64,000 bases of DNA from Achromobacter spanius (GTDB lineage: Bacteria > Pseudomonadota > Gammaproteobacteria > Burkholderiales > Burkholderiaceae_B). Location: positions 434,001 through 498,000 of the forward strand of contig NZ_CP121261.1 in assembly GCF_029637605.1 (NCBI RefSeq), given 5' to 3'. The notes under the pieces were generated by a model. The model searched no databases, was not told the DNA's origin, and saw nothing but the letters and a program-made list of their open reading frames with translations. This document shows, piece by piece, positions 23,549 through 31,167 of this stretch. A program made the position numbers and the translations under genes. Position 1 is the first letter of the stretch. Every line of letters begins with the position of its first letter.

Positions 23549-25063
23549 ATGAAACGCTTGACCTTGACCTTCGGCGCCAGCGTGCTGGCGCTGGCCGCCG
23601 GCGCCGCGTGCGCCCAGAACATCCGCATCGGCCTGCAGGAAGATCCGGACGTGCTGGACCCGCACCGCGCCCGCACCTATGTGGGCCGCATCGTGTTCAC
23701 GTCGCTGTGCGACAAGCTGGTGGACATTGATCCCAAGCTGCACTTCGTGCCGCAACTGGCCACGTCGTGGTCGTTCAGCCCCGACAACAAGGTGCTGACC
23801 TTCAAGCTGCGTGACGACGCGCTGTTCCACGACGGCTCGAAGTTCGACGCCGCCGCGGCGAAAGCCAACATCGAACGCGCCAAGTCCCTGCCGGACAGCC
23901 TGCGCAAGGGCGAACTGGCCTCGGTCGACAAGGTAGACGCGCCGGATGCCACGACGCTGGTGCTTACCCTGAAGAAGCCGGATGCCACCTTGCTGGCACA
24001 GCTGTCCGACCGCGCCGGCATGATGCTGTCGCCCAAGACCTTCAATGATGCCGATGTGGCCGCCGTGGGCCGCAAGCCCATCTGCTCGGGCCCGTACAAG
24101 TTTGTGGAACGCATCCAGAACGACCGCATCGTGCTGGAGAAGTTCGACAAGTACTACGACGCCAAGGACTATGCCTTCCAGCGCATCACCTTCCTGCCCA
24201 TCCCCGACACCACTGTGCGCTTGTCGAACCTGCGCGCGGGTGACCTGGACATGCTGGAACGCCTGAACCCGTCGGACGCGCCTCAAGTCAAGACCGACGC
24301 CAGCCTGACCTTCGCGCCGGTGGCCGGCCTGGGCTTCCAGCAGTTCATGTTCAACGTGGGCAACGGCAAGCGCGCGGAAGACAACCCGTTCAAGAACAAG
24401 CTGGTGCGCCAGGCGTTCCAGTACGCCATCGACCGCAACGTCATCAATGACGTGGCAGGCGGCGGCATCTTCGAACCCGCGCAGCAGCCGTTCCCGCCGG
24501 CAAGCCCCTATCACAGCGACAAGTTCCCCGTCACCAAGCGTGACGTGGCCAAGTCCAAGGCGCTGCTGAAGCAGGCCGGCATGGAACGCGTGAAGGCCGA
24601 GCTGGTGTTCGGCAACAACACGACCACGTCGTCCATCGCCGAAATCGTGCAGGCCATGGCGGCCGAGGCGGGCTTTGATCTGTCCTTGCGTCCCACGGAA
24701 TACGCGGCCCTGCAGAAAGAAGCGTCGGCCGGCAACTTCCAGATCGTGATGCTGGGCTGGTCCGGCCGGGTTGACCCGGACGGCAACATCTATGCGTTTG
24801 TGACGTGCAAGGGCGCATTGAACGACGGCCATTACTGCAATCCGGAAGTGGACAAGCTGCTGAATGAAGCGCGCACCATTCCCGATGAAGCCCAGCGCAA
24901 GGTCATTTACGAAAAGGCGCTGACCATCATGCAGGACGAGCTGCCCGGCGTGTACAACTACTACCAGCCGTGGCCGTTCGTGATGGCCAAGAAGGTCAAG
25001 GGCTTCACGCCGTATCCCGATGGCATGATCCGTCTGAAGGGCGTGACGTTCGCGCAGAAGTGA
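23549..25063 (+). CDS. ABC transporter periplasmic binding protein, dipeptide/glutathione type
   Basis: 504-residue solute-binding protein of family 5 (DppA/OppA/GsiB type). Signal peptide MKRLTLTFGASVLALAAGAA with cleavage after ACA; mature start QNIRIGLQEDPDVLDPHRAR is typical. FKLRDDALFHDGSKFDAAA, QAFQYAIDRNVINDV and MLGWSGRVDPDGNIYAF are conserved. AAGGGGAA precedes the ATG at 23549, which is preferred to an upstream open frame. It follows ggt by 46 bases. Its downstream gap carries two strong hairpins that probably let this gene be expressed above the permeases. Confidence 0.92.
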   Translation: MKRLTLTFGASVLALAAGAACAQNIRIGLQEDPDVLDPHRARTYVGRIVFTSLCDKLVDIDPKLHFVPQLATSWSFSPDNKVLTFKLRDDALFHDGSKFDAAAAKANIERAKSLPDSLRKGELASVDKVDAPDATTLVLTLKKPDATLLAQLSDRAGMMLSPKTFNDADVAAVGRKPICSGPYKFVERIQNDRIVLEKFDKYYDAKDYAFQRITFLPIPDTTVRLSNLRAGDLDMLERLNPSDAPQVKTDASLTFAPVAGLGFQQFMFNVGNGKRAEDNPFKNKLVRQAFQYAIDRNVINDVAGGGIFEPAQQPFPPASPYHSDKFPVTKRDVAKSKALLKQAGMERVKAELVFGNNTTTSSIAEIVQAMAAEAGFDLSLRPTEYAALQKEASAGNFQIVMLGWSGRVDPDGNIYAFVTCKGALNDGHYCNPEVDKLLNEARTIPDEAQRKVIYEKALTIMQDELPGVYNYYQPWPFVMAKKVKGFTPYPDGMIRLKGVTFAQK

Positions 25064-25070
25064 CGACGAG

Positions 25071-25104
25071 GCGCGGCGGCCCGCCTGTTTGGTGGCCGCC
25101 GCGC
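25071..25104 (+). other. Hairpin 1 between binding-protein and permease genes
   Basis: Perfect 11-base stem GCGCGGCGGCC/GGCCGCCGCGC with a 12-base loop, starting 7 bases after the binding-protein stop. It is probably a 3'-end stabiliser that blocks exonucleases. Confidence 0.7.
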
Positions 25105-25107
25105 GCG

Positions 25108-25139
25108 TGGGACGCAGCGATGCGTCCCATGGCTTTTTG
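25108..25139 (+). terminator. Hairpin 2 / partial terminator between binding-protein and permease genes
   Basis: Perfect 9-base stem TGGGACGCA/TGCGTCCCA closed by a GCGA (GNRA) tetraloop, followed by TGGCTTTTT. This has the shape of an intrinsic terminator inside an operon, where read-through would supply the permeases and ATPase at a lower level. Confidence 0.75.
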
Positions 25140-25207
25140 CGGCGGACGTGCGCCAGGTGCTGTTGGCCTGAGCCCGTCCGCCGTTCCTGTTCTACGGTTT
25201 TCCCCAC

Positions 25208-26152
25208 ATGCTTAAACTTATCTTGCGCCGCGTGATCGTCGCGATACCGACCCTGATACTGGTGTCGATGATCGTCTTCATGCTGCAGAAAATCTTGCCC
25301 GGTGACCCGGTGCTGACGCTGGCCGGTGAAGAGCGCGACCCGGCCGTGCTGGACTACCTGCGCGACAAATACCGCCTGAACGACCCGCTGCCCGTGCAAT
25401 ACGCGGCCTGGGCCGGGCAGGTGCTGCAAGGCGACCTGGGCAAGTCCCTGCGCACCGACGTGCCCGTCACGACGCTGATCGCGCAAAAGCTGCCCGTCAC
25501 CTTGCAACTGGCCGCCATGGCCATGTTCTTTGCGCTCTTGATCGGCATTCCCATGGGGATCATTGCCGCGGTGCGCAAGGGCAAGCCCATTGAAATGGGC
25601 GCCAACATCGCGGCGCTGTCCGGCATGTCGATTCCAAACTTCTGGCTGGGCATCATCCTGATCATGGTGGTGTCGGTGCAATGGCGGCTGTTGCCGGCCT
25701 CGGGCTATGTGTCGCCGGCCGAAGACTTCTGGCTGTCGATCAAGACGATGCTGATGCCGTCGCTGGTGCTGTCCACGGCAATCGCGGCGTATCTGATGCG
25801 GCACACGCGTTCTTCCATGCTGGAGGCGCTGTCGGCTGACTACGTGCGCACCGCGCGGGCCAAGGGCGTATCGCCACGCAAGGTGGTGCTGCGCCATGCC
25901 TTGCGCAATGCGTTGATGCCGATCGTGACGCTGGTGACTTTGCTGTTTGGTGAATTGCTGGCCGGCGCGGTGTTGACCGAGCAGGTCTTCACGATTCCGG
26001 GCTTTGGCAAGCTGGTGGTGGACGCGGTGTTCACGCGTGATTACGCGGTGGTGCAGGGCGTGGTGCTCTGCGTGGCGGTGGGCTTCATTCTGATGAACCT
26101 GCTGGCCGACATTCTGTACATCCTGGTCAACCCCCGCCTGAGGCACTCATGA
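25208..26152 (+). CDS. ABC transporter permease, DppB/GsiC type
   Basis: 314-residue inner-membrane permease. Six membrane helices can be traced from LIVAIPTLILVSMIVFML style N-terminus (VIVAIPTLILVSMIVFMLQK) to GVVLCVAVGFILMNLLADIL; the coupling EAA-like loop is DYVRTARAKGVSPRKVVLRH. PVTLQLAAMAMFFALLIGIP and GMSIPNFWLGIILIMV are typical DppB segments. It follows a 144-base gap with two hairpins and overlaps the next permease by 4 bases (ATGA). Confidence 0.93.
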   Translation: MLKLILRRVIVAIPTLILVSMIVFMLQKILPGDPVLTLAGEERDPAVLDYLRDKYRLNDPLPVQYAAWAGQVLQGDLGKSLRTDVPVTTLIAQKLPVTLQLAAMAMFFALLIGIPMGIIAAVRKGKPIEMGANIAALSGMSIPNFWLGIILIMVVSVQWRLLPASGYVSPAEDFWLSIKTMLMPSLVLSTAIAAYLMRHTRSSMLEALSADYVRTARAKGVSPRKVVLRHALRNALMPIVTLVTLLFGELLAGAVLTEQVFTIPGFGKLVVDAVFTRDYAVVQGVVLCVAVGFILMNLLADILYILVNPRLRHS

Positions 26153-27027
26153 GCGCAAATACTGCAACGGCCGCTGCCGTCACGCCGCCCCGCAGCCGCA
26201 ACCGCGCCTGGGGAAAATTCAAACGTAACCACATCGCGATGCTGGGTCTGGGCATCGTGGCGTTCTTTGTGCTGCTGGCCGTGCTGGCGCCGTTCATCGC
26301 CAACCACGATCCCTTGCAAACCAGCTTCACCACCATCCGCAAGGCGCCGTCGGCGTCGTATTGGCTGGGCACGGATGAACTGGGCCGCGATATTTTCAGC
26401 CGCATGGTCTATGGCGCCCGCGCGTCGTTGATGGCGGGTCTGGTGTCGGTGCTGATCGCTTTGGTGGTCGGGGTGCCGTTCGGGCTTGCCGCCGGTTACT
26501 TCGGCGGCTGGACGGACAGCATCATTTCGCGCGCCACGGAAGCGCTGCTGGCCATTCCGTTCCTGATCCTGGCGATTGCGCTGGCCGCGTTTCTTGGGCC
26601 CAGCCTGACCAACGCGATGATCGCCATTGGCGTATCGGCCGCGCCCAAGTTCGTGCGGCTGACGCGCGGGCAGGTGCTGGCGGTGAAGAACGAAGACTAT
26701 GTGCAAAGCGCGCGCGCGCTGGGCGCGTCCGACTTGCGCATCATCGGCCGACACGTGTTTCCCAACGTGATGCCGCCGCTGATCGTGCAGGCCACCATCA
26801 CCATCGCCACGGCCATCATCGCCGAGGCCAGTCTGTCGTTTCTGGGGCTGGGCCTGCAACCGCCGACGCCGTCGTGGGGCTCGATGCTGAACACGGCCAA
26901 GAACTTCATGACCCAGGCGCCCTGGATGTCGATCTTTCCCGGATCGGCCATTTTCCTGGTGGTGCTGGGCTTCAATCTGCTGGGTGACGGGCTGCGCGAC
27001 GCGCTCGATCCGCGTCAGGAAAAGTAA
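26149..27027 (+). CDS. ABC transporter permease, DppC/GsiD type
   Basis: 292-residue partner permease. The cytoplasmic N-terminus ([20 protein letters not shown]) and [20 protein letters not shown] are diagnostic of DppC. The EAA loop is [21 protein letters not shown], and the C-terminus is [20 protein letters not shown]. It starts inside the stop of the upstream permease and ends 5 bases before the ATPase gene. Confidence 0.93.
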   Translation: MSANTATAAAVTPPRSRNRAWGKFKRNHIAMLGLGIVAFFVLLAVLAPFIANHDPLQTSFTTIRKAPSASYWLGTDELGRDIFSRMVYGARASLMAGLVSVLIALVVGVPFGLAAGYFGGWTDSIISRATEALLAIPFLILAIALAAFLGPSLTNAMIAIGVSAAPKFVRLTRGQVLAVKNEDYVQSARALGASDLRIIGRHVFPNVMPPLIVQATITIATAIIAEASLSFLGLGLQPPTPSWGSMLNTAKNFMTQAPWMSIFPGSAIFLVVLGFNLLGDGLRDALDPRQEK

Positions 27028-27032
27028 TCACT

Positions 27033-28910
27033 ATGGCAACAATGGATTCCAAACGCGTCGTCGAGGTCAATGGCCTTTCCGTGCGCTTCAAGACCCCGGA
27101 TCGCACGGTGGACGCCGTGCGCAATGTGTCGTTCCATGTGGACCGCGGCGAAACCCTGGCCATCGTGGGTGAGTCGGGTTCGGGTAAATCGGTGACGTCG
27201 CTGGCGCTGATGCGCCTGGTGGAGTATGGCGGCGGCAAGATCATCAATGGCGACATGTTCCTGCGCCGCCGCAATGGCGAGGTGCTGGACCTGGCGAACG
27301 CGCCGGACACGACGTTGCAGCGCGTGCGCGGTGCGGACGTGGCGATGATTTTCCAGGAGCCGATGACGTCGCTGAACCCCAGCTTCACGGCGGGCAACCA
27401 GATTGCCGAGGCCTTGCAACTGCATCAGGGGCTGGACGCGGCCGCAGCGCGGGCAGAGACGCTGCGCATGCTGGAGCGGGTGCGCATTCCCGAAGCGCGC
27501 GCCATTCTGGACCGTTATCCGCATCAGCTGTCTGGCGGGATGCGGCAGCGGGTGATGATCGCGATGGCGTTGTCGTGCAAGCCGCAATTGCTGATTGCGG
27601 ATGAACCGACCACGGCGCTGGATGTGACGATTCAGGCGCAGATCCTGCAACTGATCCGCCAGTTGCAGGAAGAGATGGACATGGGGGTGATTTTCATCAC
27701 GCACGATATGGGCGTGGTGGCGGAAGTGGCCGACCGGGTGCTGGTGATGTATCGGGGCGACAAGGTGGAAGAGGGCGGTTCGGACGAGATTTTCGCGCGT
27801 CCGCAGCATGCCTATACGCGCGCGTTGCTGTCGGCGGTGCCGCGCTTGGGCGCGATGCACGGCACGGATGAGCCGGCGCCGTTTCCGCTGCTGAAGCTGG
27901 AAGAGGCCGCGCAGGTGGTGAACCCGGCTGCGCTGGTGGATGCGCCAGTGGCGGCGCCGTCAACGGTGCGTCGCGAAAATGGTCCGGTGCTGAAGGTGCG
28001 GGACCTGACGACGAGTTTCGATATTACGGGCGGCATTCTGGGCCGGGTGCAGAAGCGTGTGCATGCGGTGGAGAAGGTCAGCTTTGATCTGTACCCGGGC
28101 GAGACGCTGTCGCTGGTGGGTGAGTCGGGCTGCGGCAAGACGACGACGGGTCGGTCGCTGTTGCAACTGGTGAAGAGCAAGGGTGGGACGATCGAGTTCG
28201 ATGGTAAGAACATTGGTGCGTTGCGCGGTAGCGCGATGCAGACGTTGCGCCAACATATCCAGTTCATTTTCCAGGACCCGTTCGCGTCGCTGGACCCGCG
28301 CATGACGGTGGGGTATTCGATCATGGAACCCTTGCTGATCCACGGCGTGGCAAAGGGCAAGGCGGCCGAGGAACGGGTGCGCTGGCTGATGGAAAAGTGC
28401 GGGTTGCTGCCGGAAATGATCGACCGCTATCCGCATGAGTTTTCGGGTGGGCAGCGTCAGCGTATCTGCATTGCGCGGGCGTTGGCGTTGAATCCGAAGG
28501 TGGTGATTGCGGATGAGTCGGTGTCGGCGCTGGATGTGTCGATTCAGGCGCAGATCGTGAATTTGCTGCTGGATCTGCAACGGGAACTGGGGGTGTCGTT
28601 CCTGTTCATTTCGCACGATATGGCGGTGGTGGAACGCGTAAGCCACCGGGTGGCGGTGATGTATCTGGGTCAGATCGTCGAAATTGGCCCACGCCGCGCC
28701 ATCTTCGAGAACCCGCAGCATCCGTATACGAAGAAGCTGATGGCGGCGGTCCCGATCGCGGATCCGCAACGGCGGCATCGCGAACGGTCGCTGCTGGTGG
28801 ATGAGATTCCCAGCCCGATGAGAAAGCTGGGGGACGATCCGCTGGTGGAGCCGCTGGTTGCCGTCGGAGAAGGGCATTTCGTGGCGCGGCATTCGGTTGG
28901 GGTTTATTGA
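27033..28910 (+). CDS. ABC transporter ATPase with two fused nucleotide-binding domains (GsiA/DppDF type)
   Basis: 625 residues carrying both ATPase halves in one chain, as in GsiA of glutathione importers. Domain 1 (about 6-265): Walker [11 protein letters not shown]-loop [12 protein letters not shown], signature LSGGMRQRV, Walker [13 protein letters not shown]. Domain 2 (about 315-570): [42 protein letters not shown]. Walker B of domain 2 has Ser after Glu (DESVSALD), seen in many oligopeptide ATPases. A Pro-rich oligopeptide C-terminal tail ([15 protein letters not shown]: [15 protein letters not shown]) follows. Energises the two permeases upstream. Confidence 0.94.
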   Translation: MATMDSKRVVEVNGLSVRFKTPDRTVDAVRNVSFHVDRGETLAIVGESGSGKSVTSLALMRLVEYGGGKIINGDMFLRRRNGEVLDLANAPDTTLQRVRGADVAMIFQEPMTSLNPSFTAGNQIAEALQLHQGLDAAAARAETLRMLERVRIPEARAILDRYPHQLSGGMRQRVMIAMALSCKPQLLIADEPTTALDVTIQAQILQLIRQLQEEMDMGVIFITHDMGVVAEVADRVLVMYRGDKVEEGGSDEIFARPQHAYTRALLSAVPRLGAMHGTDEPAPFPLLKLEEAAQVVNPAALVDAPVAAPSTVRRENGPVLKVRDLTTSFDITGGILGRVQKRVHAVEKVSFDLYPGETLSLVGESGCGKTTTGRSLLQLVKSKGGTIEFDGKNIGALRGSAMQTLRQHIQFIFQDPFASLDPRMTVGYSIMEPLLIHGVAKGKAAEERVRWLMEKCGLLPEMIDRYPHEFSGGQRQRICIARALALNPKVVIADESVSALDVSIQAQIVNLLLDLQRELGVSFLFISHDMAVVERVSHRVAVMYLGQIVEIGPRRAIFENPQHPYTKKLMAAVPIADPQRRHRERSLLVDEIPSPMRKLGDDPLVEPLVAVGEGHFVARHSVGVY

Positions 28911-28982
28911 GGCTTGGGGTTCTTTTGGGGCGAGGTAGGTCCTGGAATTCGATGCGGATCCTAGGCTGCCGTGGCTCCTGGG

Positions 28983-29059
28983 CTGCGATGTAGCTACTGG
29001 CTGCGATGTCGATCCTAGGATGCGATGTCGATTCTAGGATGCGATGTTGGTTCTTAAGA
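28983..29059. repeat. Degenerate 19-20 base tandem repeat
   Basis: Four adjoining units beginning (C)TGCGATGT: 28983-29000, 29001-29020, 29021-29039 and 29040-29059, the middle two sharing TGCGATGTCGAT(C/T)CTAGGA. Related but worse-conserved units can be traced back to about 28950. No coding frame is evident. Confidence 0.65.
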
Positions 29060-29060
29060 C

Positions 29061-29225
29061 GCGTTCGGCGTTGGGGCGAGGATGAGCTTGGCTCAACGAT
29101 TGCGGTCCGGAGCCTTCGCTCCGGACTGCCCCTTCGTCATCCTCGTTGCCGCCTGCGGCGGCTGCCTTCGGATTCCCTCGGGCGCATCGACTCGCCGCGC
29201 TCACCCTCGCCCCAACGCCAAACGC
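29061..29225. repeat. Large inverted-repeat structure with nested hairpins
   Basis: Arms GGCGTTGGGGCGAGG (29067-29081) and its exact complement (29205-29219), extended by GCGTT/AACGC after a single mismatch, enclose a smaller perfect hairpin GTCCGGAGC-CTTC-GCTCCGGAC around 29105-29127. The arrangement resembles the mosaic interspersed repeats of bacterial genomes; it could also be a structured RNA. Confidence 0.65.
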
Positions 29226-29324
29226 TCCAGCCATAGCCGGTGACGGACGCTGGGGCGAGCGGCGTGCTTGGCATTCTTGCCACGGGGGTGGTTTGGCGGA
29301 AGGTCTTGCAGGGCCGCCAAAGCC

Positions 29325-29346
29325 GGCCGCGCGGGCGGCCTTTTTT
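29325..29346 (+). terminator. Intrinsic terminator
   Basis: Stem GGCCGC/GCGGCC with a 4-base loop followed directly by TTTTTT. On the plus strand it is the first good terminator after the ABC operon (ends 28910), or it may end a short unannotated transcript from 29220 onward. Confidence 0.7.
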
Positions 29347-29393
29347 GGCATTTGGGTGGTGCTTGCCGCGCTAGTTATTCCCTGCTGTCGGCG

Positions 29394-29555
29394 GATGCCA
29401 CCCATGGCACGGGCTTTACGGATGCCACCCATGGCACGTGCTTCACCGATGCCACCCATGGCACCGGCTTCACCAATGCCGCCCATGGCACCGGTTTCAT
29501 CGATGCCACCCATGGCACCGGCTTCACCATTACCACCCATGGCGCGGACCTCACC
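29394..29555. repeat. 27-base minisatellite, six units
   Basis: Six head-to-tail 27-base units (consensus starts GATGCCACCCATGGCACC and ends GGCTTCACC), at 29394, 29421, 29448, 29475, 29502 and 29529. Each has a CCATGG core. In one plus frame the units read DATHGTGFT; in a minus frame they give MVKPVPWVAS-like repeats. No spacers separate the units, so this is not CRISPR. Copy number is likely variable between strains. Confidence 0.85.
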
Positions 29556-29561
29556 ACTGTA

Positions 29562-29628
29562 GGATGGGTGAAGCGCGGCATGCCTTGAATAAAAACGCCA
29601 ACCGCCATCGCGCGTAACCCATCAACCA
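29562..29628. repeat. GATGGGT...ACCCATC interspersed-type element
   Basis: GGATGGGTGAAGCGCG at 29562-29577 faces CGCG...ACCCATC at 29609-29623. The sequence GTAGGATGGGTGAAGCG is, from general knowledge, a motif repeated in many proteobacterial intergenic regions. It abuts the last minisatellite unit, and the units themselves carry CTTCACC and ACCCAT pieces of the same motif. Confidence 0.5.
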
Positions 29629-29642
29629 CCCCGCAAAAAAAC

Positions 29643-29717
29643 CTACCCCCTCTCCACCGCCAATTTCAACCCAAACGCAATAAACACCGCGCCCGTCATC
29701 CGGTCCAATCCCCGCAT
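29643..29717 (-). pseudogene. C-terminal stump of a LysE/RhtB-type exporter gene
   Basis: Read on the minus strand, the last 24 codons before a TAG give MRGLDRMTGAVFIAFGLKLA then VERG, the standard ending of LysE/RhtB amino-acid exporters (LDR-TG-VF-A-G-KLA). Upstream of it the frame runs into the promoter region of yaeQ and loses all similarity, so only the final membrane helix remains of a protein of about 205 residues. It looks like a deletion scar. Confidence 0.6.
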
Positions 29718-29785
29718 GACTTCCGGCCAGGCGGTATCATGGCGGGCTTCACGCAATTCGCACCATTCACTACGGATTTTTCGCC

Positions 29786-30322
29786 ATGGCCCTGCGCGCC
29801 ACCATCTACAAGGCCGAACTCAACGTCGCCGACACGGACCGCCATTACTACGGCAGCCATGCGCTGACGGTCGCCCGTCACCCCTCTGAAACGGACGAAC
29901 GCATGATGGTGCGCCTGGTGGCGTTTGCCCTGCATGCGCAGGAAGAACTGGCGTTCACCAAGGGTTTGAGCGACACCGACGAGCCCGACTTGTGGGTCAA
30001 GGACCTGACCGGCGCGGTCAAGCTGTGGATCGAAGTGGGCCAGCCCGAAGAGCGCCGCATTCTGCGCGCTTGTGGGCGTGCCGACGAAGTCATCATCTAT
30101 TGCTACGGCGGGTCGGCCAGCAAGATCTGGTGGGACGGCGTGCGCAACAAGCTGGAACGCACCCGCAACCTGAAGGTGGTGAATTTGCCGTCCGACCAGA
30201 GCCGGGCGCTGGCCAAGCTGGCCGAGCGCACCATGCAACTGAACGCCAACATCTCGGACGGCATTGTGTATTTCTCGGCCGACAAGGGCGAGGTCAGCGT
30301 CGAACCCGAGGTCTGGCGCTAA
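29786..30322 (+). CDS. yaeQ: YaeQ family protein
   Basis: 178-residue conserved cytoplasmic protein with a PD-(D/E)XK nuclease-like fold; its role is not established. Family landmarks are MALRATIYKAELNVADTDRHYY at the N-terminus (segments ATIYKAELNVADTDRHYYGS), DEPDLWVKDLTGAVKLWIEV (nuclease-like Asp and Glu), and RADEVIIYCYG with KIWW. Length matches the family. It appears monocistronic, ending at a hairpin (30332-30361). Confidence 0.92.
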   Translation: MALRATIYKAELNVADTDRHYYGSHALTVARHPSETDERMMVRLVAFALHAQEELAFTKGLSDTDEPDLWVKDLTGAVKLWIEVGQPEERRILRACGRADEVIIYCYGGSASKIWWDGVRNKLERTRNLKVVNLPSDQSRALAKLAERTMQLNANISDGIVYFSADKGEVSVEPEVWR

Positions 30323-30331
30323 GCGCCGCGC

Positions 30332-30361
30332 CTGCGGGGTGCATCGTCGCAAACCCCGCAG
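30332..30361 (+). terminator. Hairpin after yaeQ
   Basis: Perfect 9-base stem CTGCGGGGT/ACCCCGCAG with a 12-base loop, 9 bases after the yaeQ stop. No long T-run follows. Confidence 0.6.
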
Positions 30362-30387
30362 TTACATCCCCCTCCGTTACAAAATCC

Positions 30388-30417
30388 CCCCAGATTTTTC
30401 TTGCGCCCCAGATTTTT
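30388..30417. repeat. 12-base direct repeat in the tetR promoter
   Basis: CCCCAGATTTTT at 30388-30399 recurs at 30406-30417, spaced 18 bases start to start. It overlaps the likely -35 region (TTGCGC 30401-30406) whose -10 would be TAATAT at 30425-30430. Confidence 0.6.
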
Positions 30418-30425
30418 GCGGGATT

Positions 30426-30445
30426 AATATGATGATCATCATATT
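30426..30445. promoter_or_regulatory. TetR operator, copy 1
   Basis: Perfect 20-base palindrome AATATGATGATCATCATATT, 14 bases before the tetR start codon and overlapping the predicted -10 element, so binding would block tetR transcription. An identical copy precedes the SDR/MFS pair at 31106. Confidence 0.85.
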
Positions 30446-30459
30446 TCAGGATCCCAAGC

Positions 30460-31050
30460 ATGTCTGGCCCCTCGAACCGCAAGGCGCTTTCTCACGAACG
30501 GATTGTTGATGCCGCTGCGCGCGCCATCCGTCGGGAAGGGTATGCCGGGGTGGGGGTGGCCGACATCATGAAGGAAGCCGGGTTGACGCATGGCGGGTTC
30601 TACGCGCATTTTCCGTCGCGCGACGCGCTCTTGGCTGCCGCGACGGAACGTGCCGGGCGCGATGGTGCATCGCGCATGATGCAAAGCATGGCCAAGCGCC
30701 AGGCCGAGGGCGCCAGCGCGCTGCGGGCCTGGGTGGACGCCTATCTGGGCGACGCGCATCTGCAAGGGTGCGAGCGGGGTTGCCCGGTGGCGGCGCTGGC
30801 TTCCGAGATGCCGCGCCAGTCTCCCGACGTGCGCGAGGTGTCGGCCGCGCGTGTGCAGCGGCTGATGCAGGCGGTGCGTGGCGTTTTGCCCCCGGACGCG
30901 GGCGAACACGCCGCCGCAGCGGTGACCAGTACGCTGGTGGGTGCGTTGCAACTGGCGCGCGCGCTGGGCGATAACCCCGAGGGGCGCGCCGTGTTGGCGT
31001 CGGCCCGACAGAGCATTCTTGACCAATACGACACGGTGGCGGCCTCATGA
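30460..31050 (+). CDS. TetR/AcrR-family repressor
   Basis: 196 residues. The N-terminal DNA-binding domain reads SHERIVDAAARAIRREGYAG, VADIMKEAGLTHGGFYAHFPS and RDALLAAA, typical of the AcrR/NemR-like subgroup. The C-terminal ligand domain (about 80-190) has CERGCPVAALASEMPRQ, with Cys residues in the CxxGC arrangement found in regulators that sense electrophiles. It is followed by its own intrinsic terminator and by the SDR and MFS genes that carry the same operator, so it most likely represses both itself and them. Confidence 0.93.
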   Translation: MSGPSNRKALSHERIVDAAARAIRREGYAGVGVADIMKEAGLTHGGFYAHFPSRDALLAAATERAGRDGASRMMQSMAKRQAEGASALRAWVDAYLGDAHLQGCERGCPVAALASEMPRQSPDVREVSAARVQRLMQAVRGVLPPDAGEHAAAAVTSTLVGALQLARALGDNPEGRAVLASARQSILDQYDTVAAS

Positions 31051-31073
31051 GTTTGACCGCCTACCGATTTCCA

Positions 31074-31095
31074 GGCCGCCGTGCGCGGCCTTTTT
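31074..31095 (+). terminator. Intrinsic terminator of tetR
   Basis: Stem GGCCGC/GCGGCC (extended by one A-T pair) with a 5-base loop CGTGC, followed by TTTTT at 31091-31095, 23 bases after the tetR stop. It separates tetR from the next operon, which has its own operator. Confidence 0.85.
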
Positions 31096-31105
31096 ACCCG
31101 ACATG

Positions 31106-31125
31106 AATATGATGATCATCATATT
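31106..31125. promoter_or_regulatory. TetR operator, copy 2
   Basis: Same perfect palindrome AATATGATGATCATCATATT as at 30426-30445, 42 bases before the SDR start codon and just after the tetR terminator. Confidence 0.85.
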
Positions 31126-31167
31126 TAAACCTGCCAGCAGTCTCCACTTTCCGACAAGGACCCCATC

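Larger units (their letters stand above)
28911..29785. other. 875-base repeat-rich intergenic region
   Basis: No convincing gene lies between the ATPase and yaeQ. The region holds, in order, a degenerate 19-20 base tandem repeat, a 165-base inverted-repeat structure, an intrinsic-type terminator, a 27-base minisatellite, a GATGGGT/ACCCATC element and the stump of a LysE-type gene, each listed separately. Frames that stay open through it are low-complexity. Confidence 0.7.

Noticed and set aside
23525..26146. 873-codon minus-strand frame opposite the ABC binding protein and permease
   Set aside because: Spans two plus-strand genes and their hairpins, and is His/Gln/Arg-rich with no recognisable domain.
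29394..29555. Possible CRISPR array
   Set aside because: The 27-base units are head to tail with no spacers and no cas genes nearby.
29146..29588. Low-complexity plus-strand frames through the minisatellite, with MPPMARAS-like or DATHGTGFT-like repeats
   Set aside because: They are produced by the 27-base repeat being in frame; no ribosome site or conserved domain, so listed as a repeat and not as a gene.
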